Numbered from the stretch's first letter, positions 1-6,079 are shown. The stretch: 6,413 nt of DNA from Nitrososphaeria archaeon (GCA_021324715.1 JAJPIN010000145.1:1-6413), one strand, 5' to 3'. The notes: a model not told the origin generated them from the letters alone. Numbers and translations are program-made.

Positions 1-124
1 AACGGAAAGTTTAAAGCTAATGTAAAGTTATGGAATTTCAGAATCAATGGCCTAAATAACTATGTCCCTGAGGTCAGCGGTTGTTTCACAAAGTGATCGA
101 CTTTATATGAGTAAAGTATTGTGT

Positions 125-141
125 TAGAACATCATGTTCTA
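125..141. promoter_or_regulatory. Perfect 8-bp dyad, operator-like
   Basis: TAGAACAT and its exact reverse complement ATGTTCTA are separated by a single C. A compact near-perfect palindrome of this size is what a homodimeric helix-turn-helix regulator would bind, or it could form a small hairpin. No gene starts immediately beside it inside the window, so the target is unknown. Chance occurrence cannot be excluded in 6.4 kb. Confidence 0.25.
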
Positions 142-741
142 TGGTTACTGGTGCAACGAATAATACATTGAAAAGGAACCTTAACAATACAACAATAACG
201 ATAATTACTATTATGACTAATACAATATATAAAAGTGTGTTCAAGACCATGACATACTATGTGCATAATACTATAAATAGGTAAAAATAATCACTTGCCG
301 GAAATATTCGTAGAACTCAAACATCGTTACCTCAAAATGATTTTATTCATCACAAAAGTGTAGTAATTGATGCAATAAATAATAATGATGAAGAGCTATC
401 CCCCTTTTCATATTTTTCTTCGAAGTTCAATATCAAAATTGTTTAAACTGATTTTTAGATGTCTCACATTTAGATATCATTATAACATATTATTGCGCAA
501 TGATGTACATTTTAATCATTAAATTTTCATATACAGAAATGATTCAGGAAAAAATCAGTGAAGCAATGTGTTTGGAAAGAGCAGCTCATCCTGATTTGCA
601 ATTGTGAAAAGCGCGCAGTCATGATAAAAACTAAGATTAAGGACTTCACAAAAATCTTGTCACAGTATCTTATAAATTGATTTGAAAATTGGTAAAAAAC
701 ATTTCATTAGATCAGCATAAAGAAATTACAACTTAAAAAAT

Positions 742-805
742 AAAAAGCTTAGCCAATCAAGCACACTCACGACAAACGTGCTTAACTTGATTACCTAATC
801 TTTTT
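742..805. repeat. 64-base imperfect inverted repeat with A/T-tract ends
   Basis: Four helical blocks nest around one centre. AAAAAG (742-747) pairs with CTTTTT (800-805), TTAG (749-752) with CTAA (795-798), AATCAAG (755-761) with CTTGATT (786-792), and CACG (768-771) with CGTG (777-780) around the loop ACAAA. Interruptions are one 1x1 mismatch, one 2x2 loop and one 6x5 internal loop, giving 21 base pairs in all. The A-tract/T-tract ends resemble a bidirectional intrinsic terminator. Archaeal terminators need mainly the T-tract, so a structured RNA or the relic of a small mobile inverted repeat are alternatives. The pairing is read directly; the function is not known. Confidence 0.4.
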
Positions 806-877
806 TCTTGCACGAGTACGTTGGTTGAACAGCAGTGATCACATGTACCTTGCATTGACTGTTATATTTCCATAAAG

Positions 878-886
878 TATAAAATA
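878..886 (+). promoter_or_regulatory. TATA box ahead of small ORF/ligD
   Basis: TATAAAATA matches the archaeal TATA consensus. A start site about 26 bases from its centre would fall near 907. That transcript would begin just before a small hairpin (TACCG, loop CGAA, CGGTA at 911-924) and run into the 28-codon ORF at 936 and then ligD. This is inferred from spacing only. Confidence 0.3.
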
Positions 887-935
887 ATTACAAATTGAAC
901 TAAATTTTTCTACCGCGAACGGTAACAGAGTTTAG

Positions 936-1022
936 ATGGCGAAAACTCGTGCATTAGAAATAGATGCTCATATAGGCAAAGTTCCGACGATCTTTCACCT
1001 ATTTGTAGTATGGCAACCATAA
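936..1022 (+). CDS. Possible small protein, 28 codons, unknown
   Basis: The frame starts with ATG, begins MAKTRALEIDAHIGKVP and ends at TAA (1020-1022). I do not recognise it. In its favour: a good TATA box about 50 bases upstream, a compact 5-bp hairpin in the implied leader, and an ordinary-looking amino-acid mix, basic and acidic residues first and then a hydrophobic/aromatic C-terminus (FHLFVVWQP). Against it: its length is within chance expectation, and no Shine-Dalgarno sequence is visible before the ATG. It is in a different frame from ligD and ends 43 bases before the annotated ligD start. It could be a real micropeptide, a relic, or noise. Confidence 0.2.
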   Translation: MAKTRALEIDAHIGKVPTIFHLFVVWQP

Positions 1023-1028
1023 TATATT
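1019..1028 (+). promoter_or_regulatory. Candidate ligD-proximal TATA box
   Basis: ATAATATATT lies with its centre about 42 bases before the ATG at 1066. A start site near 1050 would give a 16-base leader to that ATG, or about 31 bases to the alternative TTG at 1081. It is a weak consensus match in an AT-rich background. Confidence 0.3.
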
Positions 1029-1065
1029 GGAGTCTAAAGAATGAATCCCAACAAGCTAGACCCTC

Positions 1066-3792
1066 ATGTATAGGAGTTGTTTGCACATCACACGTAATCT
1101 TCTACTTTCATCTTATAATCGAAAAAGGAATTTTGAAAAAACTAGCGAACCTGAGGGTTTTGTAACCGGACAGAATAAAGACACGAAATTGAGGAACTTT
1201 GTAGTGCAGAAACACGATGCTACTAGACTTCATTACGATTTTAGATTAGAATCGGAAGATGCTGTCCTTAAATCATGGGCTGTCCCTAAGGGGCCCTCAA
1301 TGAATCCTCATATTAAGCGTTTGGCAGTAATGGTAGAAGACCATCCGTTTGATTATCTACATTTTGAAGGGGTAATACCTTCGGGAAATTACGGTGCTGG
1401 CACTGTAATAGTATGGGACACCGGTAGCTACTCTAGCAGAGAACTACTGTCCAAACAAATAGAAAAAGGAAAAATAACTGTCGAATTATATGGAAGCAAG
1501 CTAAAAGGATTATTTACTTTAATAAGGACCAAAAAAGAGAATCAATGGCTACTAATCAAGGCGAATGATAAACATGCGTCTGAAGATGACTTAACGTTGA
1601 TGAGTCCGGAATCTGTCATTACTGGCAAATCTAATTCAGATATCGAATCTGGTTCAGAAGCTAAAGAACATAAGACTAGAATAAAAATAGCTAAAAATAA
1701 ACGACCATCGTATAAATCTGCTAGCATAAGGAGTAATACTGATTCGTTATTTCTGAAGATAAAGCCAATGCTGGCACATCCCTTTGAAAAAGCATTCAAT
1801 GATAAGGATTGGGTATTTGAGGTCAAATGGGATGGTGTGCGAGCAATTGTTTTTAAGAATAACAACGACGTTAGAATCCAGTCAAGAAATGGCAACGATA
1901 TAACAAATCGTTACCCTGAAATAGTAAATGCCGTAAAGTTGAATCTAAAGGAATGTCGATCAGCCATCGTCGATGGGGAAATTGTAGTTCTAAATGAAGA
2001 GGGTCTTCCAGATTTTCATATACATCAACACAGAATGAACATTCAGAACCCTCAAGAGATAATGGCATTATCGGTGAAAGATCCATCAACTTATTATGTC
2101 TTTGATATTCTTTACAATGAGAACGAGAATGTAGAACACTTGGGATACCTAGAGCGAAGAGAATTGCTCTCAATGATTTTAAAAAAGAATGACACTATTA
2201 GAATATCCGAATATATAACAGAGAATGGAACTGAAATACTACAGAGCAGTAAAGAATTAAACTTGGAAGGAATAGTTGCTAAGCACAAAAATAGCGTTTA
2301 TCGAGAAGGAACAAGATCCAGGGATTGGTTGAAGATAAAAAATACAAAAACTCAAGACTGCGTAATCATAGGTTACACGAAGGGATTAGGTAGTCGGATC
2401 CGGCATTTTGGATCTCTGGTACTAGCAGTATATTCGTCGAAGGAAAGAAAATTAAAATTTGCAGGCCATGCTGGAACAGGATTTAATGACGAAACACTTA
2501 GTGAATTATTTACAAGACTAAGAGAGTTTGAAGTGAGCTCTAGACCTGTAGACAAAGTTCCATACCTCAACAGAGAAACAACATGGTTAAAACCTGTCCT
2601 TGTAGTAGAGGTCAAGTTTGATAAATGGACGCGTGATGGCATACTTAGAGCACCGGTCTTCCTACGACTCCGCATTGATAAGAAGCCAGAGGAATGTATA
2701 GTCGAGGCAGATAATCCGAACAAAACTCTATCTGAAGTCGGGAACGAGGTCAAACATAGTCTAGTTAATAGGGTTAGCAACCTCCATAATCCTCAACATA
2801 CAGGCTTAACTAATCTACAAGTTACCAATCCTGATAAAGTATACTGGAAGGCAACAAAAAACCATCCGGATTATCTGAAAAGAGATTTAATAAGTTATTA
2901 TGAAAAAATAAACGATGCAATACTGCCTCATCTCAGGGACAGACCACTTTCTCTAAGTAGATATCCTAACGGAATTTATGGCAAAACATTTTATCAGAAA
3001 GATTGGAACCAAAATACGCCAGAGTTTGTTACAATTGCAAAGATTCATTCAGAACACAGGGGAGATAGTATTAACTATATTGTGTGTAATAATAAGGAAA
3101 CACTTGTGTGGATGGCAAATCTGGGTTGCATCGAAATGCATCCTTGGTATAGCAGGATAAATGACTTTGAGAGCTGCGATACTTCCACTTTGTTATTTGA
3201 AGAAAAATGTGGTCTGAATTTTCCTGATTTTATCGTATTTGACTTGGATCCATATATTTACTCTGGTAAAGAAAGAAAAGATGAAGAACCTCAATACAAT
3301 ATTGCGGGATTCAAGGCTTCAGTGGATCTCGCCCAAGATCTAAAGGAGTTACTTAGTGAGCTGAAAATCAATCCTTACTTGAAAACATCAGGTAAATCAG
3401 GCTTGCATATTTACGTTCCTATATTAAATATCTACTCTTATGAGCAGACAAAAAGTTTTGCCGAAGTAATAGCCAAAACCATGTTTACTAGATATCCAAA
3501 AAAAGTTACACTGGAATGGAGAACCTCAAAGAGAAAGGGAAAAGTATTTTTTGACTACAATCAAAATGCAAGAGGAAAAACAATAGCTTCGTTATACTCT
3601 ATACGACCCACTCAAGATGCAACTGTTTCAATGCCTATTGAATGGAAAAAAATAGATGAAATTCTTCCCACAGATTTTACTATTTTATCCGCCCCCGAAC
3701 TAATCAAAAATAGCAGGAATGCCTGGAATGGAATTCTTTCTGATAAACAAGATATTGGAAAACTAATTTCTCAAGCGAACGAAATAGCTTGA
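1066..3792 (+). CDS. ligD: Multidomain NHEJ DNA ligase D (PE-LIG-POL)
   Basis: This single protein processes and seals DNA double-strand breaks in Ku-dependent end joining. Residues ~14-170 are the 3'-phosphoesterase domain, with HDATRLHYDFRLE (H50, H56, D58, R60) and HPFDY (H93, Y97) matching the known metal and phosphate ligands. Residues ~230-545 are the ATP-dependent ligase: KWDGVR with nucleotidyl-acceptor K254, then DGEIVVLN, FDILY, EGIVAK and WLKIK, then the OB fold. Residues ~582-875 are the archaeo-eukaryotic primase-type polymerase: FDLDP (D726, D728), SGKSGLHIYVP (H781) and FFDYNQN (D830). All signatures are intact. The order matches Pseudomonas-type LigD, not the mycobacterial order. 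At 908 residues it is somewhat longer than the ~840-residue Pseudomonas enzyme, mainly in linkers at ~180-228 and ~548-580. The ATG at 1066 is used here; TTG at 1081, with AGGAG at 1072-1076, is an alternative. No Ku gene lies in the window. Confidence 0.96.
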   Translation: MYRSCLHITRNLLLSSYNRKRNFEKTSEPEGFVTGQNKDTKLRNFVVQKHDATRLHYDFRLESEDAVLKSWAVPKGPSMNPHIKRLAVMVEDHPFDYLHFEGVIPSGNYGAGTVIVWDTGSYSSRELLSKQIEKGKITVELYGSKLKGLFTLIRTKKENQWLLIKANDKHASEDDLTLMSPESVITGKSNSDIESGSEAKEHKTRIKIAKNKRPSYKSASIRSNTDSLFLKIKPMLAHPFEKAFNDKDWVFEVKWDGVRAIVFKNNNDVRIQSRNGNDITNRYPEIVNAVKLNLKECRSAIVDGEIVVLNEEGLPDFHIHQHRMNIQNPQEIMALSVKDPSTYYVFDILYNENENVEHLGYLERRELLSMILKKNDTIRISEYITENGTEILQSSKELNLEGIVAKHKNSVYREGTRSRDWLKIKNTKTQDCVIIGYTKGLGSRIRHFGSLVLAVYSSKERKLKFAGHAGTGFNDETLSELFTRLREFEVSSRPVDKVPYLNRETTWLKPVLVVEVKFDKWTRDGILRAPVFLRLRIDKKPEECIVEADNPNKTLSEVGNEVKHSLVNRVSNLHNPQHTGLTNLQVTNPDKVYWKATKNHPDYLKRDLISYYEKINDAILPHLRDRPLSLSRYPNGIYGKTFYQKDWNQNTPEFVTIAKIHSEHRGDSINYIVCNNKETLVWMANLGCIEMHPWYSRINDFESCDTSTLLFEEKCGLNFPDFIVFDLDPYIYSGKERKDEEPQYNIAGFKASVDLAQDLKELLSELKINPYLKTSGKSGLHIYVPILNIYSYEQTKSFAEVIAKTMFTRYPKKVTLEWRTSKRKGKVFFDYNQNARGKTIASLYSIRPTQDATVSMPIEWKKIDEILPTDFTILSAPELIKNSRNAWNGILSDKQDIGKLISQANEIA

Positions 3793-3835
3793 ATATTAAA
3801 TATTGCATTTGAATTCTGTATTGTTCTGAATCATA

Positions 3836-3845
3836 CTATATAAAG
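3836..3845 (+). promoter_or_regulatory. Strong TATA box after ligD
   Basis: CTATATAAAG is a close match to the archaeal TATA consensus and lies 44 bases past the ligD stop, pointing right. A start site would fall near 3866, giving about a 20-base leader to the ATG at 3886, with AAGG five bases before it. It may drive a small RNA or the 33-codon ORF. A box of this type can also occur by chance in DNA this AT-rich. Confidence 0.3.
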
Positions 3846-3864
3846 CCGGTAAATGATTGAAGAC

Positions 3865-3923
3865 TTTTTTCTACGCAAGGTAGTTATGAAACATCGTATA
3901 AAACTAACTCTGTTTTTTAAAAA
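3865..3923. terminator. T-tracts between convergent transcription units
   Basis: TTTTTT at 3865-3870 and TTTTTTAAAAA at 3913-3923 lie between the end of ligD on the plus strand and the last minus-strand element. Archaeal RNA polymerase terminates on T-runs, and the second tract reads as a T-run on both strands, so it could serve both units. No stable hairpin accompanies either tract. Confidence 0.3.
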
Positions 3924-3987
3924 TCAACGGGTGAGGAAAGTGAAACTTAAATTGGTTAATATATTTCAAGACACGATGTTTCTGTAA
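3886..3987 (+). CDS. Possible small basic protein, 33 codons, unknown
   Basis: The frame starts MKHRIKLTLFFKNQRVRK and ends at TAA. It is very basic, with Lys and Arg making up roughly a third of residues, and has short hydrophobic patches. I do not recognise it. Support comes from position: a strong TATA box at 3836-3845 would place the start site near 3866, and AAGG sits five bases ahead of the ATG. Against it, the TTTTTTAAAAA tract at 3913-3923 inside the frame looks like a terminator, and Lys/Phe-rich short frames arise easily in AT-rich DNA. A small non-coding RNA from the same promoter is an equally good reading. Confidence 0.18.
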   Translation: MKHRIKLTLFFKNQRVRKVKLKLVNIFQDTMFL

Positions 3988-3990
3988 ACC

Positions 3991-4201
3991 TCAAAAACCT
4001 ACATTTAACATTTCGTAGCAATGCAACTGTCCGCTTACCTCTTGAACCAAATTTTCCAATCTAATGGGTTTCTGAGCAAAGCCTTTTATAATTTCTTTTT
4101 TACGATAATATGAAAATAGTTCATCGTCGACATCAAAGCCTGTCATCAGTATGGTTCTTAATTGAGGATTCAAATCCTTTACTCATGAGTGGGACGTTAA
4201 T
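3991..4201 (-). pseudogene. Decayed response-regulator receiver domain (C-terminal part)
   Basis: The open frame from the TTG at 4173 reads NPQLRTILMTGFDVDDE, then KGFAQKPIRLENLVQEV. This is the second half of a CheY-like receiver: beta-4 with the conserved Thr (ILMTG), alpha-4, beta-5 with the conserved Lys-Pro (QKP), and alpha-5. The phosphoacceptor Asp and acidic pocket are missing. Just upstream the same frame reads VKDL after a TGA, while a neighbouring frame at 4201-4181 reads INVPLMS, which resembles the loop after beta-3 in receivers. A deletion of about eight codons with a frame change would explain both. It directly abuts the zinc-ribbon stop codon and probably cannot signal. The domain half is fairly sure; the extension to 4201 is inference. 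Confidence 0.6.
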
Positions 4202-4469
4202 AGGTGTCTTCAAATTCTTCACCGTTTTCTTGTTCTATTTCACCGAAGTCCTCCTCAAATTCTTGTCGTTCCTCAATTTTCTTGTAAGGGAGATCGGCCT
4301 CGCCAACCGCATTACACACTGGACATTTGAACTGTATTGTCTGTCCTTCAAGGTCGATAGGGAAGTCCTTTTTAAAGACTTCGTCGCATTTTAGGCAAAC
4401 TAGTGTAGCCTCAATATTGTCATTACTGAACTTGTGTGACTGGAGCAGAAATATGCTCATTTGTGTCAT
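4197..4469 (-). CDS. Small zinc-ribbon protein with acidic tail
   Basis: Two cysteine pairs, CLKC and CPVC, stand 20 residues apart with short beta-forming segments between them. This is a four-Cys zinc ribbon that would bind one zinc ion. After it comes a strongly acidic, Glu-rich C-terminus (EERQEFEEDFGEIEQENGEE), ending DTY. Small proteins of this build in archaea are often nucleic-acid or transcription/translation accessory factors, but the exact role cannot be read. The frame is open from ATG 4487; ATGs at 4469 and 4460 are also available. I prefer 4469 because the TATA box at 4494-4500 predicts a start site near 4471, giving a leaderless message. In that form the protein is 90 residues. 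It lies upstream of, and abuts, the receiver relic. Confidence 0.65.
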   Translation of the reverse strand: MTQMSIFLLQSHKFSNDNIEATLVCLKCDEVFKKDFPIDLEGQTIQFKCPVCNAVGEADLPYKKIEERQEFEEDFGEIEQENGEEFEDTY

Positions 4470-4483
4470 TGTTGATAATTGTG

Positions 4484-4627
4484 TCATAATTCCTTATATA
4501 GATTATAATTGGGAACATTTGTGCATTGTGAGGCGTGATTAATATATCCGCCAAGTACATTTCCACCAGGAGCGATTTTAGATATTCCAAATATATCAAC
4601 CACACTCTTCCAACTATCATATTTCTA
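4484..4627 (-). pseudogene. Orphan open frame, possible gene remnant, unknown
   Basis: Between the methyltransferase and the zinc-ribbon gene, one minus-strand frame is open for 46 codons after a TAG at 4625-4627. It reads DSWKSVVDIFGISKIAPGG and continues Gly/Asn-rich to a TGA at 4484-4486. It looks protein-like, with balanced composition and a GG-N-V-GG stretch. It has no ATG; GTG at 4603 is the only conventional start and follows GGAAGA. Its TGA overlaps the outermost zinc-ribbon ATG as ATGA, the classic coupling arrangement. A competing overlapping frame with an ATG at 4620 has a poorer composition. I do not recognise the product; a C-terminal relic of a lost gene or a GTG-started 39-residue protein are both possible. 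Confidence 0.25.
4494..4500 (-). promoter_or_regulatory. TATA box of zinc-ribbon gene
   Basis: On the minus strand CTATATAAGG sits about 26 bases before position 4471, two bases from the ATG at 4469. This spacing fits a leaderless archaeal transcript and argues for the shorter start over ATG 4487, which lies between the box and the predicted start site. Confidence 0.4.
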
Positions 4628-4666
4628 AACGACAGGAAACAGCGCTATGAGCAATGAAGATGGATC

Positions 4667-5566
4667 TTAAATTTTTTGTGCTTTTAATACAATATACTCT
4701 ATCAATCCTTTTTTAGATACAGTCATCATCTTGACTAATGATTTACAGAGGATCTTTTCGATATATGATGGATAGAGTGTCATAATCTTACGCCGTAGTT
4801 CTTTCCTGTTCTGAATATAATAAAGAGCAAGTGGCTCATATACTTGTGAACCAATAGTACTTATATCCATTATATTGAATCGGCATTTCCTAATAGTTGC
4901 TTTGACGTATTCTAATCCATAATGCTCTGACGACCAAGTCAGATTGAGAATGCCCAACTTAGGCAGTTTTTTCAAGACATTATCTAACGAAACTGTCACA
5001 GGCATGGCTATAACTAGTAAGCCTTTGCGTTGCAATATTCTATAAGTTTCGGCAATAAACCTGTCAAAGGGTTTGAAATGTTGTGCAGACTCCAGTGAGA
5101 TGATTCTATCAACAGTACCAGTTGCAAATGGCAAGTATAAAGAAGTGCCATTAATGTAATTAATGTTGGTTCGTAAGCAGTGAACATGAAATGTTTGTGC
5201 ATTTTCAATCGTACTTGTGGCGATTTTGAACCCATTTACGAGCTGCTGAGAATTAATATTCACACAGACCATATTTCCGAGTGGGTATTCCCTGTTCCAT
5301 TGAAGTGCAGGTGCTCCGTAGCCACTTCCAACATCAATTAGAGTTCTAGATGAGCCAAGATCTGCAAGCTTTCCTACGAGTGTACACAAATTTGATTGAG
5401 CCACAACTGGGCTGTTTACATCACCTTGCCAATAACCAAAATTGAGCATGGTTGCACCTGTGGCGAGTTGCATTATAGGCGATAAGGAATCATATAGCTT
5501 GATGACATCCTTCTCGTTTCGTCTGAGAGTCCACAGAATCGCATCAATAGGGTTAACGGTTAGCAA
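4667..5566 (-). CDS. Class I SAM-dependent methyltransferase
   Basis: This protein of 299 residues should transfer a methyl group from S-adenosylmethionine to a small molecule or lipid-like acceptor in the cytoplasm. Residues 25-45 (YDSLSPIMQ...LNFGYW) form the N-terminal cap typical of the cyclopropane-synthase/tocopherol and sterol methyltransferase-like group. Motif I is LIDVGSGYGAPAL (76-88). Post-I is VNINSQQL (102-109), motif II region is LPFATGTVDRIISLESAQHF (145-164), and motif III region is ILQRKGLLVIAMPV (177-190). The ESAQHF stretch is characteristic of these natural-product and quinone-like methyltransferases; the substrate cannot be named. The start is TTG at 5566: the frame is closed by TAA a few codons upstream with no ATG or GTG between, and the next ATG would remove the conserved YD region. 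An AT-rich box at 5592-5604 fits a leaderless transcript from there. Confidence 0.88.
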   Translation of the reverse strand: MLTVNPIDAILWTLRRNEKDVIKLYDSLSPIMQLATGATMLNFGYWQGDVNSPVVAQSNLCTLVGKLADLGSSRTLIDVGSGYGAPALQWNREYPLGNMVCVNINSQQLVNGFKIATSTIENAQTFHVHCLRTNINYINGTSLYLPFATGTVDRIISLESAQHFKPFDRFIAETYRILQRKGLLVIAMPVTVSLDNVLKKLPKLGILNLTWSSEHYGLEYVKATIRKCRFNIMDISTIGSQVYEPLALYYIQNRKELRRKIMTLYPSYIEKILCKSLVKMMTVSKKGLIEYIVLKAQKI

Positions 5567-5591
5567 TCGACAATTTATCCCGATGAAGGCC

Positions 5592-5604
5592 TTTAATTAA
5601 TTAA
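5592..5604 (-). promoter_or_regulatory. TATA-like element of methyltransferase gene
   Basis: TTAATTAATTAAA on the minus strand is centred about 30 bases before the TTG start at 5566. This suits a start site at roughly 5570 and a leaderless or nearly leaderless message. No Shine-Dalgarno sequence precedes the TTG. Confidence 0.3.
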
Positions 5605-5846
5605 TGTAATTTATATCAGATTTCTTAGCAACAAGAACTAATAACTCGTTGTAGCGCAGAGATAAGACGAGGGGTCTAATTGATTGAAGAAAATTAATTC
5701 CCTCTGTCACACTAATTAACACCATATCAAATCAAAAATAGAAAAGTCTTTCCTGAATTAGCTATGATTACTGTGTTTTTTTCATTAGTTAAGTCAAAAT
5801 CAAAGAAAAAGAGCTAAATACAATTTACTTGAACCCTACAATATGC

Positions 5847-5870
5847 AGGATTCAAATCCCCTAGGGACCA
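5847..5870 (+). other. tRNA 3'-end-like fragment
   Basis: TTCAAATCCCCTAGGGACCA reads like the end of a tRNA: T-loop TTCAAAT, T-stem 3' strand CCCCT, acceptor 3' strand AGGGACC and discriminator A. Upstream, only two of the five expected T-stem pairs form, and no matching 5' acceptor GGTCCCT lies within tRNA distance or elsewhere in the window, so this is not a tRNA gene. Such fragments can be left where an integrating element recombined with a tRNA gene. Chance similarity is a serious alternative because the match is short. Confidence 0.25.
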
Positions 5871-6071
5871 AATTGAAGAGTTCTTTCATTTAGTTAAGTT
5901 TTATATCCTAAATAGTAATGGTAGATAGGCAATTGATACGCATTCCTGCTTTGAATATGGAATTAAACCGGAGTATACGAAACGCAAATACCTACGAAGA
6001 TTCAAGGATTCTATGCTTTTTATTTTTTTAAACCAAGATAGATGTCATTTACATTTACAGTAAATTTATTA

Positions 6072-6079
6072 ATTTAAAC
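6072..6079 (+). promoter_or_regulatory. TATA-like box of membrane-protein gene
   Basis: ATTTAAAC is centred about 25 bases before the ATG at 6100, the spacing expected for a leaderless archaeal transcript. No convincing ribosome binding site precedes the ATG. It is a moderate consensus match in AT-rich sequence. Confidence 0.3.

Larger units (their letters stand above)
1..1065. other. Long gene-poor region upstream of ligD
   Basis: I see no coding region of 60 codons or more on either strand in this kilobase. It is strongly AT-rich. It contains TATA-like boxes near 224-234 and 271-280, a perfect dyad at 125-141, a large imperfect hairpin at 742-805, and short open frames that I cannot tell from chance (385-522, 539-607, 621-680). 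A slightly better small ORF lies at 936-1022. No tRNA, C/D-box RNA or transposon end was recognised. It may be decayed gene space or may carry unannotated small RNAs; the sequence alone does not decide between these. Confidence 0.6.

Noticed and set aside
385..522. 45-codon plus-strand frame beginning MMKSYPPFHIFL
   Set aside because: Its length and Phe/Ile/Arg/His-heavy composition are expected by chance in AT-rich DNA; no ribosome binding site, well-placed promoter or recognisable motif.
539..680. Two short plus-strand frames (22 and 19 codons) starting MIQEKISEAM and MIKTKIKDFT
   Set aside because: Too short to support, no homology recognised and no regulatory signal placed to drive them.
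1542..2780. Several minus-strand frames of 100-135 codons inside ligD
   Set aside because: They lie antisense to conserved LigD domains and have the low-complexity Ser/Leu composition of shadow frames.
2978..3160. 60-codon plus-strand frame inside ligD
   Set aside because: Out-of-frame shadow of the polymerase domain, which is intact in the main frame.
4165..4177. AGGATTCAAATCC shared with 5847-5859
   Set aside because: A 13-base match is near chance expectation for a window this size, and the first copy lies inside the receiver-domain relic coding sequence.
4110..4542. Plus-strand frames of 71-94 codons opposite the zinc-ribbon gene
   Set aside because: The minus-strand frame has clear CxxC pairs and an aligned TATA box; the plus-strand readings are its antisense shadows.
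4423..4620. 65-codon minus-strand frame from ATG 4620
   Set aside because: It overlaps the zinc-ribbon start, has a Tyr/Ile-rich irregular composition, and a neighbouring frame is more protein-like.
5799..5870. Complete tRNA gene ending at 5870
   Set aside because: No 5' acceptor strand, D-arm or anticodon arm can be paired upstream; only the terminal 20 bases look like tRNA.
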